The notes under the pieces are model-generated. The model had not been told where the DNA came from. It saw only the letters and a list, made by a program, of their open reading frames with translations, and searched no databases. The position numbers and the translations under genes were made by a program. Of a DNA stretch of 64,000 bases, positions 39,051 to 52,638 are shown in pieces. The number at the start of each line of letters is the position of its first letter. The stretch's first letter is position 1. The stretch comes from Callaeas wilsoni (Eukaryota > Chordata > Aves > Passeriformes > Callaeidae): positions 17,795-81,794 of the forward strand of contig VWPU01005280.1 of assembly GCA_013398955.1 (NCBI GenBank), in the 5' to 3' direction.

Positions 39051-42000
39051 CAAACCCTGAACAGGCACAAACCAAAGAATTACAGGAAGGATTTTGGTAG
39101 ATTTGATTCTTTATCCACAGATTGACTATAGTGCAAAATACAGACCTTGCAATATTACGTATGAATTGAATACTTTGCTTTTTGTGAAGGTATATTCAGC
39201 ATGCAACTAAAAAAAAGGGCCAAGAATTGAGAGTATTAAAAAAAATTGAAGCAAATGCCTCTGGATTACTACAAGTTAGGAAAAAATTAGAGAACTTAGA
39301 TTAATATAACAAGATTGCTTGCTTAAGACCTGGCCAAGAATTATCCATAAAGCAAAGAGGTAAAAGCCCAATTCAGATTTGCTGAATTTTGGCAGTACCA
39401 TGTTAAGCAAGTTTCGAGTATTCAGTATGGCTTAAACTAATTGGTCTCTCCTGTTCCTGAAGACTGTTTGTACCCTAAGTATATCCCTAGCCATAGCACA
39501 GATACTACTGTGGAAAAACTTCCAAGATATACGGTTTAACTGAAATAAGAAGAATGATATGAATATCATTCTGAAAAAGAAATGTTCCATGGATATTTTT
39601 TGGCAGAACTTGCTAACTACTCTACAATAAAAATGTGAGCACATCTTAATATTCAAGCTACAACTATACCTTGAGGCATCCCATAGTAACTAGATTGGAA
39701 ATACACGAAATTTGTATGTTGTAACTGGACTGCTGCCATCTTGAGATGTTGGAAATGGCATAAATAGGACTAAAACTGTTTTTCAAAGCATTCTATAGTC
39801 CCAAAGAAAGAATACCCACCCAGTGAACCTGATAAGGAAGCACATAAAGAGGATGAAGTCAGAGAAAGCTCAAATGTTTCTACACGAATATAACCTTTTC
39901 CTTGTTGCATCAGCAACAAAGCAAGTCCTTGGGGTCCCAGCTGCCCACCTCATGGACCTACACCCAGAAAGATTCAGGAGTCGCCCATAGATTTTGCTCC
40001 ATAGACATCTCCACTGCCTAATACATGTGGCGTGGCAAATTCTTCCTATCCTGTGTAGCCCCTCAGCATCATTCCCAATTAACTCCATCCTTCTCCAAGC
40101 TATCGATGAAGCACGGTCCTCTGTCTCAAGGCAAGGAAGCAGCCATACCTGCTACCAGTCGAGGTAGCAGAGGCCACCAGGGTGTGGTCAGTAGCTCTGG
40201 TGGCACAGCCACAGGCCACCACTGTCACCCATCCATCAGCTCTTGAGGCACAAAGGGATGTGTGAATTATATGTAGCAATGCCGTGGTTCCTGTTCTTAA
40301 CACTACATTGCTAAAAACTTCAGCAAGAACAAAACCTGGGTCCTGCCTCCATCCCAAGAGACAAGACATCCTTATAAAGAGTGAGTGTGCAGGTGTGTAT
40401 GAGGAAATGAAAACACTCTCTGCCCAACGACATCACAGATAGAACTGATACAAGACCAGAGATGTTAAATGACCGAGACTTTAGTCACACATCAAAAGAT
40501 AACGGGCCAGAAAGGTTTCTCTTTTAAACTGTCAGCTGGTTTGGGAGCCAAATAATTGAGCTGAAAATTTCAGATAATGATAGCAGCTTCCAGTCTTCAA
40601 GGATTTTCAGAATAATTTTAATCCACTGCCCCTAAATTAAAAAAAAACTAAAAGCATGGCCTTAAAAAAAAAGCACCTTAAAAATAAAAAAAATAAATAC
40701 CTTAAAACACGTCCTTTCTGCATATGGCTGAGACATACCTTAGTGCAGAACTTCATACACATAGGATGTGGGTAATACTAGCAGTGGGCAACACTGCTTG
40801 AGGAGGGATATCTTCACTAAATTTTGTTGAATTCCATTAAAAATTAAAAATTCTCCACAAGTCGTGCATATACGCTTTCTGCTTTTCTCCCCTCAGACAC
40901 ATATAGCTTCTTTAAAATAAACAAATAAATACATTGAAATACACAAATGAATAAGTTAGTGTTTTTACAATAAAGTAATAAAATGAACTGATTCCTGTTT
41001 ACCTAAAAACCTTTGCTGATACAAGGACATCTTTTGTGACCAGTAATTCAACCTTTAGTATTAATATATAGAATTCAGTGAAGCACTGAGCAGGAATGAG
41101 AAAAACATTCATAATAATTCTTTCTATTAGTTATGTTTCATGACAAACTGCATGCCCCAAAATGTCTCTCTCTTTAACCAAAATAGGTGTGTTTAGAGAT
41201 TCCTGATTACATACACTTTACTACCTCTTTCATACAGGCTAAATTAGGTTTATGGAAATGGAAGAAGCTAAATACTTGCTCTTAAATTACTTACAAAAAT
41301 CATATTCTTAATGGGCTTGATTATTTTTAATTCATAAGCAGAGTAAGAGTTGTATCTTCAAAAACACTGATGTCCTAGTCTCAGAAAATTATTTATTATT
41401 AAAAAGAATTTCCAATCTAACACTATCTCTTTCCTGCAGTGCTTTCAAACATCACTTTGTCATGATGAAAAGAAAATAATACAAAAATAGGACTGACACA
41501 CTTTTGTGACCTTTCTTTAAAGAATATTACCTACACTGAAAGATCTGTTTCAGTAAATGTGAATACTTGGGACCTTTACATCTGTCTCCTCCTAAGCACA
41601 ACAATTATAATTAAGGAAAACACAGCCTTGCAAATTCTCTTTAAATTGATAATTCGCTCTGTTTTACAGGCCAGTGGCAGGAGCGCCCAGGAACGTAAAG
41701 CAGCTCAGCAGCACAGTCAGTACACGCGCCAGCACTCTCTGCCCTGACCTACCCTGCACCGTGCAATCACTGACAAGCAGACATTTGCATTCAAAGGCAG
41801 AATTTAAAAGATGAACTGCAAAGGTGGAAATCTTTACAAAAATGCCTCATCAAGCATAATTTATAGTAGCAAGGAACGATCTTCAGTTCCAAACTAGTCA
41901 GAATTTTTGCTTCCTAATTTTTGTCAGTAAGACCTGAAAGCCAAACTGGCACTTCAGCCATTACACGCGTTGAAAACCACTGCACAAGTACACTGGAGTT

Positions 42001-45000
42001 AAAATAGCAACCAAGAAACTACTGACATACAAAATAAAAAATTCCATTTTAATATTTGCAATTTTTTCTTTTAGATTAGTTGTCTGTAGTTACTAATCTT
42101 CAAAAATGTTAGCCAATTTAACCACGTCATTATATTGAATATACATACCTAATTATTTAAGCAATTAAGTATCACCAAGCCTGGGTTCAATGCTTCCATT
42201 TCCACTTAGAAGATTTCCTAAAGCTAGACATCATTTCCATTTGTGTTCTGTTTTAATGGGATGGGCACTAGGATCCAACTTAAAAGTAAACAAAATTAAA
42301 TGTCTACTAATTAAAATTAAACTATGGCTTGGAAGTGAGTTGGAGGGGTGGATTGTCTACAGTACTATTTTAATGTAGGTTCCTGGGCTTATACATTTTT
42401 CTTATCATTTCATTCACAGAGTCAGAGGGGAAAAAAGTCTTCTTTCTTCAGTTCTTATCAGTTTCTGAAATTTGTACAAGACATCAAGGTGAATGATCTG
42501 TGTAACTGCTCAAGGAAAAGCTATTGCTGTAAAAATTGGATATACAAATACTACTAAAAAGTTGACATCTTTTCTAAGGTTTATTATTTTGGAGAGGTTT
42601 GTATTTTTTTTTTGTTTGATACTATTAAACAATTCAAATTTCAGATTCCACTAGGTATTTAATTATTCAATCCTTAATATTGTGCAGGGAAAATGAAGCA
42701 AAATATCTATAAGAATGACTGATAACACTCTGTTATGACAACAGGATGGTTTGTAATTTTCCCTTTTTCCTTTACTGCAACTCAGAATCACAGACTGGAC
42801 TAACATCATCACAGGAAACTCCAGTTCATTATCTGTTTGCATCAGGCATAAAATCAGCTTTATTATAGTGCATAAAGCGAACAACCTCAGCATTCTAAGT
42901 GCTTGAATAAGAATGTCTTTGTGAGAACTACGTAGCCCTACACAACTTATTTATTTGGCCTGACAGCAGTTCAGAATTGTTGCATAAAATTAACTTTCAA
43001 ATTCATGTGATGCCCATGTGATTTATGTAGTGAATCTTCAGTTTCTTGAAGACACATTACTGAAGGTAATAGGTGTAACATTTAAATTAGCTATTGTTCT
43101 TGCTGGAAGTCTAAGACTGTCAGCAGGTCTGTACCAGCAGAGCTGGATACAATATTCCAAACCACACTGTTAACTTCAACATAGGAAGCTGAGAAACCAC
43201 TTACACTATGTTTAAAAAAATGAAGACCACCATCCAAATGAAGTCATGCATCTGAGAAAATGACCCTCTTCAGTGTAAGCATAAAAAAATTTTAAGAATG
43301 CACATGTATTTCAGAGCAACTGCTTTTAAGTACTGTGCATGTGCAGTTCCAGATTTCAAGCATAATTCGGGAAATAAAGGTGACTCATGTATAATCCATT
43401 CACCTTCCACACATCCTCCAGCATGTTGCTTCCCCTGACTGTATTGGAACAACTCAGTTGGTTTCACTCACCTTAATGCACACTGGAGCAGTTTTTCAAA
43501 AAGAGCTAACCATTTCTCCATACTAGAACTGCCAGATACAAACTTCTCTTTTTCTCCCTGAGCTTTTGAAGTGGTTTGCACCTGAAAACTGATATATTTC
43601 CTGCATGATGTTTTGCATTGAAGATTTGCTTCAAGGGGATGTTGCTAACTGGTTAAACAAACAGAAGTTGTACACGCCTTAATCTAAAATTTTAAAAATT
43701 GAACAAGTTCTATGTATTATTCATGATATGGTTTTGCCTAAAGCTGATGCAAATCATAACCTTATTCCCACAGTAACATGGATTAGCTGTAAAGCACTAC
43801 ACATAACTTCTAACTTTCCTCCAAATCCACTCTCCTAGGAGTTGGACAAGCATGGATCCATCCAACTAGTTACATGCTTACTTAACAGGCATCAGTGCAT
43901 TTTAAGGTGACTAAAATTATGTGCCTTCATATTCAAAGACATTGGCTCAATTCATTTCTTGTAGTTAATGAACATGTAATCTGTCATACAGCTTACTGAT
44001 AACTGATGAAAAAAGCACATTTTAAGTACACTAAAATTTAGATGCAATGAAAAGTACACGTATTTGAGTATCCCTCTCCTACATCTCTGGTATCAGCAGT
44101 AAGGAGAGCACTTTGTACACCTACATTCACTTTTGATTAGCCAATGCAGTTAAGGAGAAATCTGCTGCAAAATAAGAAAACCACTTTCATAAATCAGGTG
44201 TACCACATTGAACCTTATACATACTGTCTTTGATTAATGAATAACAAATACCTTTGAGTTTATGAATAACATAATATCTTTTAGTTAATGAATAACAAAG
44301 CATAAAAATGGATTTCCTTAACATATTTGTTCAGGAATAGAAAACTGACAAGTGAGTTTGCATTCTTCACTCCACAATCTTAAATCACACTAAACAATCC
44401 TTTAAAGCAAACTGTGAAATGTTCATTTTAAAGTATTAAAGTTAGTTAACTTTGTAATTTTCTAACAGACATTCCTTATATATCTGTCTTTCAGCACTAA
44501 CATATAAGCTAATTGTCTCATGCTGAAAGCCTGTTATCTAGTCTAATTTTAACTATTCTAGTTTAGTAAACTAATCTAGTCTAATTCAACTTAAGCTAGT
44601 CAAATACCTTATACAAATAAACAGAAACTCTTCTTTTTTTCCTAAATGGAGTTTCATTTTCCCTGATATCTCAACTTTTTTCTCCAAAACAGCAAACAAC
44701 ACTGGAAGTCAATAAGCAGCTCACCTGGACTTTCATTTTCTAAAATGTTCCCTTAACACTTTGCTAAACTCCTGCATTTTTCATATTAAAATTTTCACAG
44801 TAGAGATGCCAGTCATTTTGATTGTCAAAAAGTGTAATATTTTTTTAAGAACTGAAAATCATACCTCTCAAGGTCAGAGTACATATGATTTGTTGTATAG
44901 AAGTATAGCAATTTTGTAGTAATTGAAGTGCTCAATAGAGTTGAAACTCACCTTTCAAACTTGTAGATAACATTAGACTATCTCGAAACATGGAAAATAT

Positions 45001-45540
45001 AAATCTAGATGATATCATCCAGAAGACTGTGACCCTGCCAGCACACAATGGGGCAGTAGCAATCAGTCAGAATTCTCCATGCCAAATTCAAAGCAAAGAA
45101 GTATTAAAATATCATTTATTAATTGCAAATGGGATTCTACTGCTAAGCATCCAGAGATTTATTACCTTCTTGGAAGCACATCTAATATACAACGAGCTTC
45201 ACAGCCCATGCATCCTTTGCCTGTCAAGGAACGCTTTTAAAAACCTCTTACTAGTTCAGTTAATTTTGAAGTATGACAAAGCTCATGCTCTCATAACACA
45301 CATCTACTTTGTTTCCTAAAATCATATTCTTACTACAAATAATCATTATTCATCCTAACCCCTAAGCAGAGAAAAGTATAATAAATGAAGACATTATTTC
45401 ATATTGTTATTATGTGACTACATTATCCCAGTATCATATCCTCTAGCCTGCCAAATGCCATTCTGCTCCACTGGTGTCTTTCAAAAAATGATGCAAAGAG
45501 CTTTTCCACGGTCCCCTGCTTCAGCATATTCCTTTGTGCA
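39051..45540. other. Non-coding intronic sequence, transposon-poor
   Basis: About 6.5 kb with no recognisable interspersed repeat. A GC-richer patch at about 39890-40250 was examined for exons and gave nothing recognisable. Poly-A and aaataaa-type runs lie at about 40637-40700, and an imperfect 24-27-bp tandem repeat lies at 44229-44301. Open frames of up to 109 codons (such as 44990-45319) look random. Confidence 0.55.
44229..44301. repeat. Three-unit imperfect tandem repeat, 24-27 bp
   Basis: Three consecutive units share the core ttagttaatgaataacaaa: tttgattaatgaataacaaatacc, tttgagtttatgaataacataatatc and tttagttaatgaataacaaagc. Small AT-rich minisatellite-like array. Confidence 0.75.
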
Positions 45541-47440
45541 GCCGAAGTCCCTGAAGTTCTGGGGGACTTCAGCCACTCTAACATCTGTTATAGGAGCAAC
45601 ACAGCAAAGCACAAACAATCCAAGAGGTAGCTGGAAAGCACTGATGACAACTTTCTGCTGCAGGTGATGGAAGGGCCAACCAGAAAAGCTGTGCTGCTGG
45701 ACCTTACACTACATAATAAGGAAGGTCTGATTGCAGATATGAAGGCTGTGGCAACCTTGGTTGCGGTGACCATAAGATCATGGAATTCTGTATTTCTTGA
45801 GGAGGAAATAGCCCTGGACTTCAGGAGAGTTAACTTCCATCTCTTCAGGGACCTTCTTTGAGGAATTTCATGTGAACATGCTCTACAGAGAAGAAGGCTC
45901 CTAGAGAGCCAATATTCAATGATCACGTCATCTAGGATCAAGATCAGTGCATGATGAGCAAGGAATTCCTGGCAAAACTTAAACATAGGCAGGTGATATA
46001 CAGGAGGTGAAAGCAGGGACAGGCCCCTTGGGCTGAATATAGTGATGTTGTCAGGGTGTGTAAAAATGCAACAAGGAAGACCAAGGCCCACTTGGAATTA
46101 ATCTAGCCAAGAACATCCAGAATAACAAGAAGAGCTTTTTCCAATACATCAGGAACAAAAAGGAAAGTGTGAGCCTGTTTCTGTGTGGAACAAGAACCAT
46201 TGCAACAGAGGCTGGAGAGAAAGTAGAGATACTGAATGCTACCTTTGCTTCAGTCTTCACTGACAAGACCAGTCCTCAGGAATCCCTGACCCAGGAACAA
46301 GGTCTGGAGGAAGAAAGACTTACCCTTGGTTGAGGAAGATTGGGTTAGAGATTGCTTAGGTAAACCTGATATTCAGAAGTCCATGGGCCCTGATGGGAGT
46401 GATGGGAGTCCCATGAATGCTGAGGGAGCTGGCAGAGACCATAGCTGGGCTACTCAAAATTGTCTTTGAAAAATCATGGTGATCAGGAGAGGTGCCTGAG
46501 GACTGGAAGAAAAAAAACATCACCTTGGTCTTCAAAATGGGCAAGAAGGAGGATCCGAGGAACTACCGGCCAGTCAGCCTCACCTCAGTCCCTGGAAAGG
46601 TGACAGAATGGCTCATTCTGGATACCATCTCTGGGCATGTGAAAGACAAGAAGGTGATAAGGACTAGTGAGCATGGATTCACCAAAAGGAAGTAATGCTT
46701 AACCAAACTGATTGCCTTCTATGATGGGACAGTTGGCTGGATGGATGAGGGGAGAGTGGTGGATGCTGTCTACTTGTACTTCAGCGAGGCTCTAGGTACC
46801 ATGATATCCTAAAAGGCAAATTCAGGAATACCGTCTTGATGAGTGGATGGGGAGGTGGATTGAGAATTGGCTGAATGGCAGATCTCAGAAGGTCACAGTC
46901 AGTGGTACAGAGTCTGGTTGGAGGCCTGTCACAAGTGGTGCCCCCAAGGTTCAATACTGGGTCCAATGATTTGGACAACAGGACAGATGCCTCCTCAGCA
47001 GGTCACTGACCAGACAAAGCTGGGAGCAGTGGCCATACTCCAGAGTGCAGCCTTGATAGGATGGAGAGACGGGCAGAGAAGAACTGTCTGAAGTTTGACA
47101 GGATCAAGTGCAGGGTCCTGTACTGGGGAAGAATAACCCCAGACACCAGGACAGTCTGGGGCTGATCTACTGGAAAGTAGCTCTGCAGAAAAGGAGCTGG
47201 GGGTCCTGGGGGACAGGAAGCTGTCCATGAGCCAGCAGTGTGCCCTGGTGGCCAAGAAGGCCAATGGTGTTCTGGGGTGCATCAGGAAGAGCCTTGCCAG
47301 CAGGGTGAGGGAGCTGATCCTTCTACTCTGCTCAGCCCAGGTGAGGCACATCTGGAGTGCTGTGTCCAGTTCTGGCCTCCTCAGGACAAAAGAGACATGG
47401 AGTCCCTGGAACAAGTCCAGTGGAGGGCCACAAACACTAT
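45541..47440 (+). mobile_element. CR1 LINE, 1.9-kb fragment with endonuclease-end and RT sequence, 3' end missing
   Basis: Longest CR1 piece here. It starts in the C-terminal endonuclease region (gggggacttcagccactctaacatctg, then EGPTRKAVLLDLTLHNKEGL at about 45668-45727). It continues through the linker (gacttcaggagagttaacttccatctcttc, aagaacatccagaataacaagaagag) into RT (FKMGKKEDPRNYRPVSLTSV at about 46531-46590, then EHGFTKRK). Motif B survives (acaagtggtgcccccaaggttcaatactggg, about 46930). The span that should hold the FADD catalytic motif is deleted: text jumps from tccaatgatttggacaacagg to the TKLGAV-like block near 47015. The C-terminal block [20 protein letters not shown] is at 47227-47286. 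Similarity stops near 47440, before the 3' UTR and terminal repeats. Dead copy with several frameshifts. Confidence 0.92.
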
Positions 47441-50400
47441 TATCTACAGATAATCTTCACCCACCTCTTCCCAGTTGTATCTCAGCCTATGAGGTGCCTA
47501 TCAGGACCCTCCCACTTTAAGCCTCCTTGTCTCCTTCCTCATGAGTGAGAGAGGATAACAATCACCCATCCTTCTCAGCTACCACAGTACATTTCTTAAA
47601 CTTCTAAAACAAAGAACTGTGTTTCCTTCCAGGTCAGACGTTTTGGAGAAAAGAAGTGAGTGCAAAATAACTTTCATTATAATGTTCCAATCCCCTCTTT
47701 TCTTGGCAAAGATGGCAATATGCAGAGACCACCACACCACACTGCCGTGTGTCGTTTCCTCATCTTCCAGTGCCCATCTAGGCAACAGTCTCAATTTAAG
47801 GAGTTGGGCTCAGAACACTGGCTCAGAAAATAACTCAGTTGCATTTGATGATTCGATAATTATTGTCTGCCTTTGTGAACACTGTCCAATCAGACACACT
47901 AACATGAATCGGCAAAAAGGCTTCAAACACGGCTGTGTTTTCACTCTCATTTGTCATGAACTAAGAGCACATACAGACTCAAGTACAACTTCTCATCTAA
48001 ATGGCAGCGAGCTGTTTTATTTATATATAGCATACTATTCCGCTGTGTCTGTGTCCTTAGACATGAGGAGGAAGTGCATCTTGCTTTGTGTTTGCATAGC
48101 AAAATGGGGTCCTTATCCATGTCTTAGGCTCTGTGGCACTATTGTGATAATGCGATAACGCAGTAAACACTGCTGTCACTGCCCATGGAAATGCACTCCA
48201 CATGTTTCATTCTGTTTCAAGCTGTCATTTTCATGTTGGCCCTCAGCTACATGCACTCATCAGATATACAGAGACAACTGAAGCATCTGAGTGTTAGTTG
48301 TCTGGCGTGGCTTTTTTAAATTACAGAAATTAAATAACAGATATTCTTAATGAAAGTTGCTCAAATTTTCACAACATACATTTTTAATTAAAAAATGGCA
48401 ACTCCTGTAAAAAATGGTAATGTGGTAAAGAAAAAAAAATACTAGTATGGAGGAAAATTATTATCAGCCCCTTTTGCATAAAAGAAGAAAAAGGTAGACT
48501 CATAATCTGTGACAATTCTGGCACTGAGGAACAATGAGCTCTGAAACAACATGATTCTGCTTTCACCAAATTATAAGCCCCTGAGAGGCATATGGTGCGA
48601 TTTCTGGAAATTCTGAATGCTTCCTCTGCTGTGCTCTCTATTTGTATTCCCAAATGGTTGTCTTGTAAACAATATCAAAAAATAGAGTGTTTCAGATGAT
48701 CTGGTGTGCCTGAGGTCTGGCAGTAACACAGCTGTACACAAGGTTATAGCTTGTGAGAATGGCAAAGATACGGGAAAACTTAATGCTTAACGTTCCTCGG
48801 GGACACAATATCTACCCCACACAGCAGAAAAGCAAATTTGTCAATTAAACCCCACCAACTCTGGAGCCGTGACAATGCAGACACAGGCTGCATGTCTGAT
48901 TCTCTCCTGAGCGCTTTGGAGGGACACCGTGACCTTGTGAACCTGGGGTGAGTTTTACAGCTATGCTGTCATCAATGCAAGCTCCATCTCCTCTCTCTGC
49001 AAAATGGGAGAGGCTCAGAAGGCAGACCATGAATATGAATGGTTACTCATTTTTCCACACTACTCGTAGCAAAGCACATTCCAATTCATGAGCTCTGCAG
49101 AAGACAAGTTCCAGTGCAGTGCAAGACACTTTATCCCACACAGTCACCTGAGGAACTAAGTGTTTCTTTTGAAATACAGATCGCAGAGAACATATTCCTA
49201 TGTGAATGTATCCACATGTATAGAGGAGGGAGCATTCTATCTCAGATTGTTGAATTTTATAGTTGTTCTTGCAGAACTCAGAAAGTGCTCCAAATCAAAC
49301 AGCCATTACAGCCTCCCAACAGCAACTTTTATCTTTAAAATCTCCTTTTATCCTTAAAATCTACACTTCTCAGCACGCCCCATAGGAACATTATAAATAG
49401 ACATTAGGGGATGAATTGTCCGACTAAAACCACAAAATTCATGGCAATTATCCCTTATTTCTCTGAGGCACCAGACCACATCAGTCAGCTCACTTCCTAG
49501 GCCCAGCCCTGGCAATGACCCTGCGTTAATACAGCCCCACTTCAGGCATTTTGCAATCTCATATTGTAAGCCCGTAAAACTGAACTCCAATACAGCCCCG
49601 TCGGCTAAACATTCCTATTGCTCATATCTAATTTTTCTCCAACTACTGCTGCTGTGTCCTAAATGCCAAATGCTTTATCGAATCTCCAGACCAAGACCAA
49701 GGCAGATGGAAAGCAACAGGCGACTTGTACCTCCACACACTCTCATACTCTTTCAGGGATAAAGGCAGTCACTCAACATACAACTTTACCATTATATCTT
49801 GCAATATTTTATTAATTGCCTCACTCTCAGAGAAGACTTCCAGAATTTGCTTAATCAAATTCTCACACCAGCTAAGCCACGGGATGTGCCCAGTGCATAA
49901 AATTCAGAGTTGTAAACATTTTTCATTCACTTAACAGAAACTATGTTCCGTGCCAAATCTGTAGCTGTAGCCCACATCCTTTTTGTAGCCTTCAACATTT
50001 GTGGTCTCCCTATATAATGAACAAAATTTGACTACGAGCATATGCTCTTTTACATTTGGGCCACTAATAAGGTGAAGGATGTCATCAATATTACAGCAGA
50101 TCTGGCACCAGTTAAAGCAAATCTGCATAGATGAAGGAGCAATCATTACGGCTTTACAGACTCACTTTCCTCCAGAGTGTCTAAAATCCTCCCCACATGC
50201 CCTCAAGTGCTGGAGTTCATTTTGATCTCTGATGTAGCTGCAAGATGTGCAAAAGCAGGCACAACAGTAACCACAGACTAAGTGCTTGAGACGGCATTGT
50301 GTTTTGTTTATTCCAGTGAGTGCATAAAATATCTAGCATTCATAAATCATGTCAGAATGATGTTTAATTTGAACAGAAATATACAATTATCTTGTTCAAA

Positions 50401-51822
50401 AGCAGAAACCCCTCTCTCAGCACGACAACACAATTCATGTTGTTTCTGCAAAGAAATACTGCTACAGGAATCCCACTGAACCTTTGGGAGGACAGTACTT
50501 TCCCTTTTATTTCCCTCCTTTCTTAGGCGTACATTTAGCTGATCTATTTCAGGAATGCATGGGCAAAGCTTCACAGTTCAAAATGAGAAAAACAATATCC
50601 TGTAGGAGCAGATTCAACTTTAATTACAAAGCAATATCAAATCTGTATGGACACAATAGGAAAACAGAATTCGTTAAACTGGCTTCCCCATGGATTCATA
50701 ATCTTTCTGCATCATTCAGTCTGCAGGATAAAACACTCAGAACCCTCCTCCAGCAAACGTTTTGGTTACTGCGTAAGCAGGAAATCCTTTGGAGACAGAG
50801 GAGGCAGAGGGAGGTTAGAAAATGCAATTTCTTCTGCATCTCTCAGAGAAGTGTCAAACATTATGTAGGGCACAAACCAGCTCTGCAGGTTCACCACAAT
50901 CAAAGCTCTTCTTTTCTACTTTGAGTACTGCAAAGTCAGTGAATCAGGAATTTCAAGAAGAAATTACATGTCACTGTGCCTACCTGCTTGTTCTTGAAAA
51001 AAACAGAAACTAGGAGAGCAGTTAAAAAAGCACTTTGATGCAGTGAACAGAACAAAGAAGTTCTTTTCTCAACAGATTACCTTTGTGACCAAGTGTGAAA
51101 ACATAGAATTTTGCTTCAAGGGAGAGAAGTTAGTTAAAATTTTACTAGTAATACTGAGACAGGCAGCAAGTGAACCACAGAGCTGTCTCTGAGGCAGGAC
51201 AAGAGTGAGGGTATCACCAGCAAAACCAATAATCTGCTTGGGAATCAAGCCACATCTGTCAACAGCTGGTAGAATTTTAATCCTTCTTGGAATACTACTA
51301 AAGTACAGCTTGGCTAAGCAGAAAAAAGGCATCAAAATAATTATTAGAAATCAGTGCCCTCAAAATTACCAAAAGGTCCTCCTGCGAAGGGTGGGGAGAC
51401 AAAGAAAAAAGGTGAAGGCAACTAAATCCATACCTGTATCTTCCCTGTAATTTTCAAAAAAATAAAAGATAAAGCTTTTTAAAGCAGATTAATGGAAAGA
51501 CATCAAATGCAATGTAAGTTCTTCCATCCTCAGAATACAGACTACATAAGGAAAAGCTAAAAAGAAAATACAACTTTCTTACAGGTTTTGGATTACAATA
51601 GTAGCTCTGACCACGAACAAGAGCATTCACAAAGTAAAAAAGAATGGTGAAAAAGCAAATGTTGGAGGTACAAATGAAAAACCATTCAGTTTGTGTCTAT
51701 TTTTTCAGGACAGAGATATCCACTGAACTACTTAGGACCTCATGGCAGAAAACTATGTACCATTTCCTGTACATAGTTTAAACATCCTGTTTAGACATGG
51801 TGTGTAAATAAATTCTAGCGCA

Positions 51823-51846
51823 AACACACGTGCACACACACACAAA
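51823..51846. repeat. CA-rich microsatellite
   Basis: caaacacacgtgcacacacacacaaa, a short imperfect (CA)n run. Confidence 0.75.
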
Positions 51847-52542
51847 AGAAACATTAAAATATGTGAATATTCATACCAAATAACATATTAGTAGTGCTGA
51901 GTTTTAACAGGAAGAACCGGAGGTTTAGTTTTCAAAAGTTTTTTTTCCTCATGCTATGTGAAAGTACCTACAGGACCTACAAACATTTCCACTATTTCTG
52001 AACCACTCCAGGATCATGCAGGATTTCACACAACAGTGCAAATAAAAAGAACAGTCAAAAATCTCTACTATAAATACTGTAAGATTTTAACTGTGAGTTT
52101 TTTAAATCTCAATTTAAAAATGCGTAAATACCATTAAAGCTTCAGAAAAGATATTTTTAAAATGAAATTTGGGTTGAGAGGGATGAGCCAAGCAGACCAT
52201 GAACAGAAAGATTGTTGTGATTTTAAAATCAATTAAAACAAATTTAACTTGTAAGAATAATCTAGTTAATGAGCAAGAAGGTGTAGAAATTGAAGTTTTT
52301 AAGGTACAACGTAGTTATTGCAAAACCTGATTCATGTAAAAGAATTGCAAAAAATCCCCATAGAGGCAGTTAGGGTACTATAAAAGGCTTACAACTGTAC
52401 AGACTATTATAGGTAAGTTACAGGGTGTGCACAAACACACAGATATACACATTACCCTATGCAGAGAGTATGTTACAAGAGCGACAAAATATAGGGAGTC
52501 AAGATAATTCACTGAGCCAATAAATTCCAAAAGATTACCAGA

Positions 52543-52638
52543 ACAAACAAACAAGCCAACAAAACAACCAAACAAAAAAACCCAAACCAAACAAACAAAA
52601 AAACCCCACGCCACAACAAACAAACAAACAAAACAAGA
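52543..52638. repeat. A-rich (CAAA)n simple repeat
   Basis: About 95 bp of nearly pure A and C with repeated aaacaaac units. Same composition and strand as the repeat at 9470-9562. In FRMD3 sense it is UUUG-rich. Confidence 0.85.

Noticed and set aside
39890..40250. GC-richer patch with frames on both strands as possible exon
   Set aside because: No recognised protein, no consistent splice-flanked frame, and no repeat match I can name.
47619..48158. 179-codon open frame on plus
   Set aside because: No family similarity or sensible gene context; unique intronic DNA. Chance.
50484..50924. 146-codon open frame on plus
   Set aside because: No domain, and overlapping open frames in other phases; chance open frame in unique DNA.
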